Shown here: in pieces, positions 31,555 through 43,936 of the stretch
Layout: each line of letters begins with the position of its first letter
Position numbering within the stretch: the first letter of the stretch is position 1
Source: Phycomyces nitens
Lineage: Eukaryota > Mucoromycota > Mucoromycetes > Mucorales > Phycomycetaceae
DNA length: 64,000 nucleotides
Assembly (NCBI GenBank): GCA_022702545.1
Contig: JAHRBC010000002.1
Coordinates: 1,116,001 to 1,180,000, forward strand
Direction: 5' to 3'
Notes under the pieces: generated by a model
What the model saw: only the letters and a program-made list of their open reading frames with translations
What the model was told of the DNA's origin: nothing
The model's database searches: none
Program-made: the position numbers and the translations under genes

Positions 31555-33157
31555 TGCACTATATATTCTAGTCTCTAGATTATTTCTTTGGTATATCTAT
31601 TTTACCAATCAATATTTCTTGGTCGGCATTATCAACTAGTTCTTAATAGAGCCAGGATACTTACCTAGCTGAGAGAAAGCCAATACTGTCTAAAAGTAAA
31701 AGAGAAGATTGTTAGTAAATTATTTTTATATAAATCATTCATTCTTATACTTACATTTTTAATATAATAAACAGAACATTTGATAGACTCTCTGTAATAT
31801 ACCAACAAATGATTATTGTCTAATAGATATATATTAATATTTGTAGATAAACGATATGTAATACTAAAATATTAGTTTACTTACAAGATATAGCCATTGG
31901 AATGGCCAGATAATTTCAATTTGGAATCCATATAAGAGCTTAGCAAGACATCTGTGATAGATGTTATTAAAGAGGACATATTTATAATATAAAAGGTTTA
32001 CCAGAATATTATATTGAGATAAATAGAAAAATAGAATTTGTGGCTATATATAAAAGAGTGATTTAGTTAATAAAAAATAGCTTTAGCATAATATGATCTT
32101 ACCTTTGGATATACAGCCAAGTGCAATAGAGAGCCCCATTGTCGTATTTGCAATATCAAGGTTCCAGGAAACCTGACTTGGAAATAAAAGAGTCAGGGCA
32201 TATAAAGGCAGTCATATATTGGAAGCATCACTAACGCCGATAATGACAAGAGCCAATGCACTTCCCTAAATCAAAGCGGACAATATAGTAAAGAAGTCCT
32301 CTCAGAAGAGAACAGGAAGATGCAGGAATAACAGAAAGATAGTTTATCCACAAGAAGATATAAAAGAGATAGAAAATATCATCCTAAAAAAACTTGTCTA
32401 AAAAATACTATCCAAAATTTCTCATTAAAAACCACACGTCAAAGTCTCACTTTATTTTCTATCAACCCTTTTTATATCTCTATTTTTTCAAAATACTTCA
32501 CCCATAATATATTTATAAGCAGTTACCTATGAATAATAAAATATATTGAGTAAAAAATATATTCACAAGAGAAAGAAAAGAATTAATTACCAGAGTATTT
32601 TGCGGTAATATTTAGGCACAAAAGAATATAAAAAATAAAAAGGAAAAACAAATACTTTGTATTAAAAGGCTGTTTGACCCTGATAAAATACGGGCAATAA
32701 AAATGATAATCCAAAAGAATATGTCTGCCATCATTTTCATATCTTTGTAATTTATAGTTTATTAGGTTGAAAAAGATGTCTAGATATAGAGCAAGAGTGT
32801 ACACAATGCTGTTAAATAATAATAAAACTACAAGACAATTCATTATTTTCAGTCAACTTATTTACTTGCAAGCATACTGGTAATATTTCTCTTCCTTCTT
32901 ATGAGAATAACTATGATAATAATTGATTTGTTTATTATTTCTACTACAATTAATTTCACAATATAGTTTCAAGAAGTAGAAATAGATCACAAACAAATAT
33001 CATATCTAAAAGGCTCTACTTTATTATTCTATCCAATAGAACATATTGAATAATATAATCGCCATCAAAAATAAAAAAGTTTATTATGTTTAACTTCAGT
33101 CTACTAATGGTAAGATAATATAATAGTTTGCTATGAATAAAACCACTCAATTTTTGT
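31555..33157. other. AT-rich interval with a decayed coding remnant
   Basis: No intact gene. The part 32160-32470 is homologous to 36985-37310 (tagtttatccacaagaNga, ggaaataaagagtcagggca and agagccaat are shared in order). On the minus strand both give broken hydrophobic frames such as WNLDIANTTMGLSIALGC, so they look like fragments of the same decayed membrane-protein gene. The remainder shows nothing. Confidence 0.45.
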
Positions 33158-34165
33158 AGTGCTTGTCAGGAGCATTGTCATCTGATCAAATGGCGTTTCG
33201 CTTGGCTCCCTCCCTCCCCATCTGTGGCCTGTAAATGTGGCGCTGTCAAAGGCAACCGGGCTCATATGCTGGTCTGCCCAGATACAACTGCAATAGTACA
33301 GTATATTCAAAAACACTTGGACCCTCCCCCGCCACAGGATGCCATATCATTGACCATGCTCTCAACTGCCTCCCCAGGTCCTACAAAACGCCTGGTATGT
33401 GGTGCGATTGGTGGCCGTGCTTACTTGGTTTGCTGCGTGCTATAGATCAAACCACCTCTCAATACCCCATCCCTCCCGAACCATATCCTGGTCAAATCCT
33501 CATCAACATTGCAACCACTTACCACTCCATTAAACTCTTGTCCAAACCAAAAACCAATCCTCAACGACAGAGAGAGCCTGTCCCCGGCAACCCTTTCCCT
33601 TGGCTCACGTCCAAAATTTCCACTGTTCTCCATCAACCCCTCCTGTCTGCGTCCTCCCAAAGCTGTGCTTAGTACGGTCAAGATTTCTTCACTCTGTTGT
33701 GCGATCAGATCCATAAATGAATTGTCCGAGTTTCTAAAAGGGATCCCTCTTTAGAGTTCTGATCCTTGCTGAAATCCATTCCCAATCTTGGCGCTGTCAG
33801 TACCTATTTACTTATTCTCGATTCTTGACGTCTCATTCTTTTTTCTTTCTCTTTATATTTATTTCGACTGTATTCTTACCTGCTGTATGTATCTATTACT
33901 TTCTTAAAAGCCGTTTTCCCCCACTGGGGGCTTTTTCCGTGCTCTCTTTTCCTTCTCACTGACTTCTCTCTCTGTCATGCCGTGTCAAAACTATTACTTT
34001 TTTCTTTTCGTTCTTATACCTTATTTCTTTTCCCCCAGTATTTAGGGGTTTCTTTTTTATTATTTATTTTATATATTTTCAATTATTCTTTTCGTTCTCA
34101 TGGGTGGCCTATATGCCTACAGGCGCCAGGCCTTGACACACACACAAAATAAACAGAATACTTTT
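33158..34165 (+). mobile_element. 5'-truncated LINE fragment (ORF2 C-terminus and 3' UTR)
   Basis: Two overlapping frames carry the end of a LINE ORF2. The first gives IKWRFAWLPPSPSVACKCGA and NRAHMLVCPDT, the C-terminal Cys/His cluster. After a frameshift near 33365-33405 the second gives WWPCLLGLLRAIDQTT and PYPGQILINIATTYHSIKLL, ending at 33672. It parallels the C-terminus of the LINE at 7-11.8 kb (CACETDHTSRRHLAICP, then LLTILWHIDQ). The 3' UTR probably ends near the AATAAA at 34147. I could not find a clear target duplication, so both edges are approximate. Confidence 0.75.
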
Positions 34166-34772
34166 ACCTGAATACCCCTACTGTTTTGGTTCCACTATTT
34201 AAATTCAAATGTAACCACCCAATTACAATAAGACCATTCTAGGGTCTTATCATTTTCTCTTTCTCTTCCAACTTTTTAAACTTTTATCTATATCATTCTC
34301 TAAACCAACGATCATACTTTCGGTATGCTCTCTATCTATTTTTTCTATAACCTATATCTAACCTCTTCTATAGTTGGTTTTTATTCTACAATAAAGTTTA
34401 CAACCCGTATTAATTCCAATATAGCAACTATTACAATTGGATTTTCTGAGCAAATATAAATTTCTAATCCTTTATTTTCTGTTACATTTTAATTACATTT
34501 ATCTTTTTGGTTTTTTAGAATTCCAGACTACTCCAAAGATAACAATCAAGCCGATCCCAGATACATCCATGTATTCTTGGCCTTGGGTTGAAAATATCCT
34601 TATTTTACTTTCAAGCAGACAAATTGAGTGTGTTGGTTGAGATATTATATTCGAAATAAATGAATTTGATTGGATGCAAGTAATGTAAATATTTCATAAA
34701 GCAGAATACCAGACCCAAAGTGTAAGAGAAACTCGGCTTTCTTTGACTTTCTTATTCATCTCACATTTACCA
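34166..34772. other. Spacer upstream of ALG13
   Basis: AT- and T/C-rich DNA between a LINE tail and a host gene. T-rich tracts near 34740-34770 may be part of the ALG13 promoter, but no defined element can be claimed. Confidence 0.35.
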
Positions 34773-35406
34773 ATGTCTGTTTTTGTGACAGTTGGTTCTA
34801 CTGGATTCGATGAGCTAATCCAGGCCGTGACATCAGTCTCATTCCTTTCATTCCTTGAATTACAAGGATATCGAAATCTCGTGGTTCAATATGGATCCTC
34901 AGAGGCAATTTACACCCGAAGCATATTGCTACCCACAACAATTAACCTAGCGGTTACAGGGTATTCATACAAGCAGTCTATTGACGACGATATGAACCAG
35001 GCTGATGTCATTGTTAGTCATGCTGGTGAGTTAAGGTTTCTGGTCAGAAAGAGTCATGATGATGTTGATCATTTTTATACAATCACAGGCTCAGGAACTC
35101 TCCTGCAGGCCCTTCGATTAGACAATAAAAAAATTGTCGTGGTTGTCAATACTTCATTAATGGACAACCACCAGCGTGAAATAGCAGATGCCATGGAGAG
35201 TAAAAACTATGTCGTGTCTACTGATCCAAGGTAACGCGTTTAAAGATAATCTAACCTGAATCCCACCTTGTGCCTAATAATTCACTAATCATAGCAACCT
35301 TGAAGATGCCGTAAGATCCATTCAGAAAAGGACAATTAATCAGTTCCCAAAGCCGAATACAAACCACTTTGGGAATCTTTTGGATGAATATATGGGATTC
35401 ATCTAA
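34773..35406 (+). CDS. ALG13: UDP-GlcNAc transferase subunit ALG13
   Basis: Catalytic subunit of the ALG13/ALG14 transferase that adds the second GlcNAc to the dolichol-linked oligosaccharide at the cytosolic face of the ER, in N-glycosylation. Three exons with GT-AG introns: 34773-35025, 35089-35230 and 35295-35406, giving 168 aa, a normal ALG13 length. Motifs: N-terminal SVFVTVGSTGFDELI, ADVIVSHAG-SGTLLQALR (the UDP-sugar binding G-SGT region of GT28 family proteins, split by intron 1), KKIVVVVNTSLMDNHQREIA and a C-terminal NHFGNLLDEYMGF. It lacks a membrane anchor, as expected, because ALG14 tethers it. No damage. An earlier in-frame start is possible but the ATG at 34773 gives the canonical N-terminus. 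Confidence 0.93.
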
Positions 35407-35621
35407 TGTAACCCATGAATCAACACCAATCGTGAAATGGTGTCCGCTCCCTATTCTCTTTTCTTGTAAAAATATCTTGTTCGCTCCTACCATAAGAGTA
35501 ACTTGTAGGCTGGTCTTTATTAAGCATGTCTAGTTGTAAAAATTTCCCAAGGGAATCGTTCCTATTTTATTGGTCGATAAATACAGCGAACCGTTCTATG
35601 GATATGTCGTAGATGATTCTC

Positions 35622-36071
35622 CTAGACAACAGGTTCAGGTGCTTTGTACGAGTAGTCCCAGCCGTGTGGTGATGGTGTTTCTGAAGGAATCTTTGCTTGT
35701 TTAGGGTACGTAGTGTGTCTGCTTTTGACGAGGGCGCCCTTGAACAGACGATCACTTGTCTTCTCAAGTTCGGTCATGGCCAGGGACATTGCCCGGAATT
35801 GGCGTTCAAGTGTTCTTTGTCTCTGTTCTCTCTCTCGCATCTTATGCAACTTCCATGCCCTCTCGATTGTCTCATGCTTCTCTAATGCCTCACCTTCCAG
35901 CTCGATTATACTTGCGCGAGCTGGAGACTCAAAAAGAACACGACGAATGACTTCAAGACGTTGGTCTCCATGAGATGTGGAGGAATCGGAATTGCTGACG
36001 AATCGTACTTGAGTTGTTGAAGGAGCTACACGTCGGAGCACGTTAGACTGAACACGGAGGGCTGTCAACAT
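35622..36071 (-). CDS. Mitochondrial large-subunit ribosomal protein mL40
   Basis: 149 aa, single exon. The N-terminus (MLTALRVQSNVLRRVAPSTT) is basic and hydroxylated without acidic residues, a likely mitochondrial targeting peptide. The body has IRRVLFESPARASIIELEGE, the ERAWKLHKMREREQRQ helix, LERQFRAMSLAMTELEKTS and a C-terminal PSETPSPHGWDYSYK. These resemble mL40 (yeast MRPL28) proteins of the mitoribosome large subunit. It is transcribed toward ALG13; the two stops are 215 bp apart. The assignment comes from family recollection rather than a search, so mL40 is probable, not certain. Confidence 0.72.
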   Translation of the reverse strand: MLTALRVQSNVLRRVAPSTTQVRFVSNSDSSTSHGDQRLEVIRRVLFESPARASIIELEGEALEKHETIERAWKLHKMREREQRQRTLERQFRAMSLAMTELEKTSDRLFKGALVKSRHTTYPKQAKIPSETPSPHGWDYSYKAPEPVV

Positions 36072-38543
36072 GATTTCTATGTGATGCAGACCAAGAAACT
36101 AAAAATCTTTTGGCACTGGAAAATCCAAAAGGCACACTCACCCCCGGTCCTGAGTATAAGCCACTTGCGACTCCGCTCATTTCTTCCACCTCCAGCCAGT
36201 ATGTATTTTGGGACACTACAAAAAAAAAGTATTTTGGGACACATACTTTCCAAAGCCATTATTTGCGTGCTCCAAGGCTTCACAAGTGTAGATTGTTCCT
36301 GAGAATATTTTTCAAGATATTTTATACTAGCTATTCTACTTTTGGTCTATATTTTCTCATGAAACTGATCGAGTTTGATACCTGAACGGGAACATTTGGT
36401 ACAGGTAAATCTGATATAGATTCTGTGATTCTAGCATGTTATTTTTTACCCACCATGACATATGGACCACCTATTTTCGTGTAATTCTGATCATACTGAA
36501 TTTATTGCTAATTGTGTTGCAGATATAGATACTCTACACATTATAAGACTCGACCCGAATTAAACCTAGCTCTACTCTAGCTTCTTTACCTCGAAATAAG
36601 TTGCCTCCAATAAGTGATCCAGAAAACCATGATGCTATTGATATATCTTTACTAACCGAGTGCAAGGGGTCTAGTAAAACAGGTATGTATTTTGGTAAGT
36701 AATACGTGTCTTTAGTATTGGGCAAGTACACATAATAAAAGCAGTATTTTTATGTAAAAACCCCCGTTTTTTCTTAAAGATTTGAAGAGAATTTAGGCAG
36801 TTATTCGATAGGCTGTACCTTTTTAGATTTTGTGGTAAATTATCCATGGTCCCTAAGAATATTGGTATCGCTTGAACATATATTTTTGCGAGTCCATGAA
36901 AAGCTTGTTTAATGATGATCTCAAAAATAAAACAGATTGTAGAGACGATCAATACAGAGATTAAAAAGACTGGTACTGTTGTCTTTACACCTTCATGTTT
37001 TCCAGAGACCAGGCTTGGAAATAAAGAGTCAGGGCAACAAAGCTAATAGTAGAACTGAAAAATCACCAATGCCAATAATTTCAAGAGCCAATATACTCTT
37101 TCTAAAATCAAATCGAACAAAGTAGTAAAGAAGCTCTCTCGAAAAATACCAGGGACATTTAAAAACAACAACAGATAGTTTATCCACAAGACGACGGAAA
37201 ATAGATATCAAAATAAAGATTCCTGTATATTCTCTGGTTTTACAATCTACACAAAAAACTCCTGATAAAAAGCAAAAGTCAAAGTCTCGTTTATTTTATC
37301 TCGGCCTTTTATCACATATATCTCTCACGTCAAAACACAAATACTTTGGGTATTAGCAGTATATTACTACAAAAGCAATTCTACTTTTTTCTTCTTCTAA
37401 GCATATTATTTGATGGATAATGTAGCGGCAGACTACATATATTCACGTTTGTCGATATTTGAACAAGTATAATAGCTATAATATCAAAACTTTGGATCTT
37501 AATATCAACTATACATAGTGTATACCACAACTCTTCTCGACCTTTATAAGGAAATAATGGCCGACAATCCTAAAGTTGAAAAGTATGAATCAACCAAACT
37601 GTCAAAAGAAGTGTATAAATAGATAGTATCTATATCGAAAATACAGTCTTCTAAAAACATCAAAAGGCTCACAAAATATGCTATCTATTACTATAAAGAC
37701 ATATAGACTCATCAAGAAGATATCAACTTGGTTCTAAAATAATTGTAGCCACCCAAAAAGTGTGCATAATTATCCTATAGGTTCCAAAATCTATCACAGA
37801 GATGTCTACTAAGCTTTAGAGTGTTGCACTAAGCCAAGATGATTATCGACAGACATTGAAAAAATACAATAAAAATGACTAGGGGTCTTTCAAAATATGG
37901 ATACCCTGCACGAAAAGAAGTTGAAAGAGACCCAAGGAAATAACTGATAATGCAACATGTTTACTCGGATCTATTTTTTAATAAAGCCAAAACAAAATTA
38001 TATAGCATGGGATATTCTATTGAGACTGTGGATTAAAGCAAAATCCCTGCTATCAAAATACAACTTACAAAGTTGGGTTTGTGTCTATATAAACCTACCT
38101 GGACCAAGGAATTCAAAGCCGTTAAGTGCCTCAAAGAAGAGGTCATACATAAAAAGCACACAGTGATAGAGTAGTCTATTTCTTAATGAAAAAAAAAGAT
38201 GATCAAGAATATGGCAAATATCAATGGTTTATTAGAATAGTCAATTAAGTAACAGAAATGCACTCCACAGTTAGAATTAGCCCAGGTAACAGACTTGAAC
38301 AAAACATACTTGGCAATAGAAATTAGTCCAAGATAATTTATGATACAGATATATTAATAAACCCAAGAAATATCAATACCAGACTACATTTCAAAATATG
38401 AAACTACACCAAAAAGTAACCTTTTTTTTCGTAGACAATGGAAAAATAGGAGTCAATCATCAATAATAAATATAAGTAATTGGATGAGGATGTCAAATAT
38501 AGTTCCAGAACAAGCTGGTATTATGGCTAAACAACAACGCATT
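36072..38543. other. Decayed sequence, no intact gene
   Basis: AT-rich with many stops. The minus strand at 36671-37211 carries hydrophobic broken frames (LVDKLSVVVFKCPWYFSREL, then IYVQAIPIFLGTMDNLPQN) suggesting a decayed multi-pass membrane protein. The part 36985-37310 is a diverged copy of 32160-32470. The rest (37310-38543) gives only short frames that I do not recognise. Confidence 0.45.
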
Positions 38544-38560
38544 CCAAATACTTTAGATAA

Positions 38561-40408
38561 TTTTTTTTTGTAGAAGATAGTTTATTATCCCTACACAGTC
38601 ACGCTTCTTCGATCGGCGATGCTGGGGGTATCTTATTGGCCTCAAAGCTGATGAGAGAAAATTATGTATAAAGATAGAGATTATGAAGTATGAAAACGGG
38701 AACTGGGGAAATGAAAGTTGATATGTTATGGGATATAGAGATGTCTAGGGTATACTGATTTGGTCAACGCAAGTGTGAAGGAAGGAATGGGCAGATGCAC
38801 TGACGGTAGCAGGAACAAAAGAGACATTGTCAAATACAAGAGCCCAATAGGCCCTCCAACCTACCTGGAGAATGGCACCGAAAATCTGTGAGCTTGGGAG
38901 AAGTGGGCCATCTGGCGGAGGCGTAACAGTGAGGATGACCGAGCCTACACTACGGGGTGAAGAGGAAAAGGAGGGGAGCCATTGGGTAAGTACATCATCC
39001 CATACCTTCCAGATTTTTGGACAACTGGTGAGAAGGTGGTCGGCGGTTTGGTCAGGATGAGAGCATAGTCTACATGAAGCAGAGGGAACAATATCAGGCA
39101 TAATATGATGAAGTAGGCTTGCAGAGGAGATGGAGTGGTGGAGGAAACGATACCAAATGTTACGGGCGACGTGCGAGAGAGGGAGTGACCAAAAGAGTTT
39201 CCACTTAGCAGGAGTAAGGGTAGGGTAGTTTGAAGAAGGAATGTGGAGTGCGGCGGTAGAGTGTGCTCGAAAGGACTGAGATGAGAAGCGTTGAATGAAA
39301 GGAGAGGTGAAGAGGGCGGCTTGTAGAGGTAGAGGACTGAGGTTACCAAGTGGATTATCAGGGAGCAAGAGACGGGCGAAAAATGGGTGTAGGCATATAT
39401 TGGAAAGTTCAACGTCCTTCAAGAAGTGCTTGGCGAGGCGGCGACCTTTAGACAAGGGAGGAAGAGAGGGAGTCATAAGCATATACTTGGTCCACTGTCA
39501 TAGAGCCGAAACCCTGGGGAGAGAGGTAGGATGGCAAGGAAGGGTACCAGACCGAGTTGAGAGGGAGGGACATACAGGAAGCGGGAGACATGTCACTAGA
39601 GTGATGAGAGGGGGGCATATAGTCGAAGGCGGCAAAGAACAAGGCGAGGGAGTGGTGGTGAGGAAGACACAGGGCAGGTCGGAAGAGCGGGAAGAAGAAA
39701 AGGAAGAGAGGATCAGGAGGTAGACGGGAAGAATGGTGGACCATAGAGGCAAGATGGGAGTGGAGCCATTGGATAGGGAATGGAGGGGAAGATATGCGTG
39801 GTTGGAGGAGTGGGATGAGCTATCGGAATTGTAGGGAAGCTTGATGTATGAGAGGGTCCAAGAGGCCAAGACCACCAGACGACCGAGGAAGACATAGAGT
39901 GGTATATCGAATGGGGGGAAACATGCGGTGCATAACGAACTTATTAAGGATTGGAGTTTGTTAAAGAAAGTGCGGGGAAACCAGACTATACGAAGGACGT
40001 GCCACAGTTTGGAAAGGATCAAAGTATTCACAATTGTAGCACGATCACGCACGGAGAGGAAACGTTGGGAGTGGATGTTGAGTAATTGTTGGATGCTGCT
40101 GAGGAGTTGGTGGGAGGCGTGTTTACGTTGATCGGGAGATTGAATGAATGGATACCCTAGGTATATAGCGGGTTTTGGAGAGGAGCGATCATACCATGAG
40201 GTGATTCCCACTTGGCGGAGAGGTTCCTTCCAGACCGTGTGGATGTCACCAGATAAAGAGATGGCATGGGTTTTATGCATATTGACGCGAGCGTTGGAAG
40301 CGAGTCCATATAGTCGTAGGTGGTGTTGGAGACGGTCCAAGTCGGCAGGGTCAGCAAGGAAGGCAAAGACATCATCGGCATAGGCAAGAACCTTGAGGGA
40401 AAGAGAGG
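38561..40408 (-). mobile_element. 5'-truncated LINE insertion
   Basis: Minus-strand LINE fragment bounded by a perfect 17-bp duplication ccaaatactttagataa (38544-38560 and 40409-40425). The T-run 38561-38569 is the poly(A) tail. The 5' end is cut just before the RT catalytic box, so coding starts with SLKVLAYADDVFAFL and runs through the thumb region to a zf-RVT type cluster (CRLCSHPDQTADHLLTSCP), ending near 38745. An in-frame TGA at 39498-39500 breaks it. The frame upstream of 40408 belongs to the target DNA. Truncation plus tail plus long duplication is the classic LINE signature. Confidence 0.9.
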
Positions 40409-40425
40409 CCAAATACTTTAGATAA

Positions 40426-42101
40426 ACTAACAATGTGTGAAAAAAATGTAGAGAAAGGTCACGAGACCAAGAAGATGAAGTATTTTCCAACCCAAAACAC
40501 AGTTCTACTTATAATGTTTGCACTTTAGAAACTAAAAAGAGTACAATTTTAGGTCATTGAAAAATAGATCCGTTTATACAGCACTGTTGCTTTAATATGC
40601 CGAGTATTTACTTACCAAGAGACAACGGAAGTGAAGAGTTATATGACAAGTATAAACTTTAAATATGTATACTGCAACTCCAATTTACCCATGGTCTGAA
40701 ATCTTGTTATCCTTTACCCGCCAACCAATAGCTCATTAATACAAGTCTCTAGTACTCAAATTAAAAGTTACATTGCAAATGCTCTCAAGGTTGATTTGGA
40801 CATGCACTTGATCGATTAAAATGCCAAGGATAAGGTTGGGAGATTACCCATATAATAATCGTATTTTTACAAAACAAGAAAGAGATTTAGAGGTACCCTA
40901 ACCAAACGATAGACCGTTTACAAACTCTGGGACTCATTATAAGCTAAAAGCAAGACTTTCTAGATCTATACTCAGTTTAACAAATATGAAGATTGGTGAA
41001 TTAGTCGATAGGATTGAAATTCCACGAGTCTGGATGAAGCAAATACAAATAACGATAAAGGAACTCTCTTGACAAAGGATAACAAGGCTATTAACAAATA
41101 CCAGCTAATAATTATAGCTGTTAAAAGAAGCTTTATTTTACACACAATATTCCAGTCATTTAACTATATGCACATATTAGTATTTTATTGATCGGCTGTT
41201 ACTCAAAGCACGCGGCTTTTACGTTGTCATTAAAATGGGCTTGTGTAAATGCAAAAAGATAAGATATATGATGGGAAAATTAAACAAAAAGAAAACCTCC
41301 TTGGTCTAGTGAAACTCAGTGCCTCTTCGTACCACTAGAGACCTGTATAGCCACTATGCTGTGAAGGAAAAACTGGCTATTAAAGACAAGTTTTGAATGG
41401 ACATTACAAACAACCTTGGCTGTAATAGTCGCAAGAACAATTCGAGCATTCCAAGGCTAACAACGGCATATGTTAATATATCAAATATTAGTCTTCTGAG
41501 ACAAGTATTCGTGAATCAAAGAATACTAAAGACATTGGAGACGAGAAATTTAAAAACCAATAAACGGTTATGTCGGTATTTGGCATTCGGTTCCAGAACA
41601 CTTGCTATTATACATTAATAGATTATTATATTTTTCATATATAATCCCCAAGTTTAGTATATCAACTCGAGCCAAAACAGAATTAATATATATTTTAGAC
41701 TTTTCTAAATACTTTGTTAAAGGCCTATATTAGTCTTACGCACTTTGATAAAATGGCAAGGCTGTGAAAGTACAAATTGGATATCAACTTTACAAATGTT
41801 GCTGACTGCTTTTGTCAATTGCTTTGAATATGAAATACGTAAATTTTGTAATTTTCAAACCAAGTTTTCAATATGAGTTGGACTATAATTGACAAACTTT
41901 GTACCTTTAATGCATTACTGGCTTTCTGGACTAACCTATTTGATCTATATTTATGGGTTATGTTGTACTAGACAGTAGAGAACAGTTAATGCCTGGTATC
42001 ATGATGGTATTGGTAAAATACACTAGTTATTAAGTGGAGGACAGGAATAATAAATAAATAATACAAAGATAAATACAAGTCAAGGCCCAGTGCTATTCAT
42101 A
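40426..42101. other. Spacer, possibly decayed repeat
   Basis: AT-rich with short frames only. Stretches such as RKNNSSIPRLTTAYVNIS (near 41430) hint at an old coding sequence, but no family can be named. Confidence 0.35.
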
Positions 42102-43127
42102 TCAACCACTATCATTCCGAACATTCATTTGTAATGGATATCTACTATCATACGAAGATGCTCGTGAAGCCATATCCTCCATTCTGATGGTGTTTTCCTG
42201 AGCATGATTATAATCTGGCGGTGCTTCAAACGGTTCTCTGGGAATCGGCGAGTTTGTGCCCAGAGTCCCAGTGTTGGTTTGTCTTTGGGATAGAGGACCT
42301 TGGGTTTCAGGAGGATGATAATCCGGTAACTCGTCCACAGCTTCATTGCCTGTGTTGTATTCTTGCATTGCCGGACCAATCTCCAGAACAACATCTTGGG
42401 CGGCTAGATCATACAGAGGCAAGGCTTCTCCTATATCATGATGTATAGTTGCCTCTGGGTCGATTTGGATAGCCTCGATCACTAAATCAATATTAAAAGA
42501 TTTGGTTGTATTTCCAAGACAGAGTGTTTGTATATCATCACTTTGTCGTAGACGACGGAATCCCCACTTTACTTGTCGACCATAGTCTTCAAACGACATG
42601 ACCTTTAGACAGTCTTTGAGCTCGTCGCGATACTGGAAAACATGGGTGAATAGAATAGTTTAATTGATGTACGCCAATTAAGCTCAAAGAACAATTGGGC
42701 AAAGAATGAGATTTACCTGCTCCAGTCTTCCAATTTGCCTTGATCTTCTACGAGAAGACCAAAATCCCATAAGGCCAGGTATTATCAGGATAAGCAGAGG
42801 ATACCACAGTGAAAGGCCGATAGCATTTGCTACTATAGCAAAGACGGCCGCCAATACCACCAATGCCACAGATCCCGCAAAAAGCAATGTATTCGGCCAT
42901 ACATGTGGATATTTCTTGTGGGTGAGTTCTTGAATAGCAGCCATACGTTCATTAAATATTTCTTCAGAAAGCTATTTGAAAGAGTGAGCAGCATGTAGTT
43001 TGTGGGAATGCCCTGACAACCATTCACATACGTATTCGCCAAGTTGGGCGTAAGATTGGTATGGCCCATGGATTAACTTTGTAGATCTCCATCTCTGAAT
43101 GACAATGACAAATAGTCCAAGAGCCAT
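42102..43127 (-). CDS. Two-TM membrane protein with PPxY/LPxY tail
   Basis: Three exons on the minus strand, 43127-43032, 42971-42717 and 42632-42102, with GT-AG introns of 60 and 84 nt, give 293 aa. A hydrophobic N-terminus (MALGLFVIVIQRW) is followed by two close membrane segments (NTLLFAGSVALVVLAAVFAI and IGLSLWYPLLILIIPGLMGF) and an RRRSR stop-transfer. The long soluble tail contains LPLY, LPDYHPPE and APPDYNHA, that is PPxY/LPxY motifs that bind WW domains of Rsp5/NEDD4 ubiquitin ligases. A role as a membrane ligase adaptor is inference. The frame is open a little upstream of the chosen ATG with Cys-rich sequence (CCPYTHSYC), so a further 5' exon is possible. Confidence 0.7.
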
Positions 43128-43405
43128 GATGTAGGCCTTGGTAAATGGGCAATAAGAATGGGTGTACGGACAACAGTGTTTGTTACGCGAGTCCCCGTTC
43201 AAGCAATGGTCATTTTAGGTTGGCCTTTTTACTGTCTAGTAAAATAAGTTTTTTTTTCTACTGCCATGATTCCATGGGAACAACCAAGGATAGTCCAGAT
43301 CTTGAAGCATTTCTCGTTCAAATATACTGTAGATCTCTTGGTCAAGGATAAAATGGACTCTTGTCCAAGAGACATCAGTTGATCACTTCTTCTTTCTGAT
43401 TAAAC

Positions 43406-43936
43406 ATGGCCTCAAAAGACCCATTATTTAGGCCACTACATTGTCCCTTATCGTCCTGTGTGACAAATGATAGCACAGATTCATTCAGTATATCGACCCC
43501 ATTGGATGTTTCTCCAGCAGCTCCCCATTCGTCCGCATTTTCGATCATTACAGTAGTGTCGACAGATGATTTTACTCCAAGCACATACATCCCTTCTGTT
43601 GCGGCCACTGTATCACGATACAGGCAGAATACCAATGATCCAGCTCAATGGGATATCAACCCATCCGCAATTCCCAATGGATCTGATTCCAATCAGGAAA
43701 ACTCAATGGATTCTCTAATTGAACAAAGTAATGGCTCGACTTCACAATCGACCTCTACAGATCCAATGTGGATACGTATAAGAAACCGAATCACGAAAAA
43801 GTCAAAGTCAGAATCCAATGTTGCTGATCCCGAGAGGTCTAGGATTCAATCAAGTGAGCCGACAGCGGATTCAGACAGTATGGCAAAGAGACAGAGGATG
43901 TCTATATCATGGCTTAATGGTATAAAATACCTGTAG
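43406..43936 (+). CDS. Ser/Thr-rich hypothetical protein
   Basis: A 176-aa frame from ATG 43406, divergent from the membrane-protein gene with 278 bp between starts. Low-complexity Ser/Thr/Asp/Asn composition through residue 125, then a basic segment (WIRIRNRITKKSKSES) and MAKRQRMSISWLNGIKYL at the C-terminus, which could act as a nuclear localisation signal. No domain recognised. It could be one exon of a larger gene or a species-specific protein. Confidence 0.5.
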   Translation: MASKDPLFRPLHCPLSSCVTNDSTDSFSISTPLDVSPAAPHSSAFSIITVVSTDDFTPSTYIPSVAATVSRYRQNTNDPAQWDINPSAIPNGSDSNQENSMDSLIEQSNGSTSQSTSTDPMWIRIRNRITKKSKSESNVADPERSRIQSSEPTADSDSMAKRQRMSISWLNGIKYL

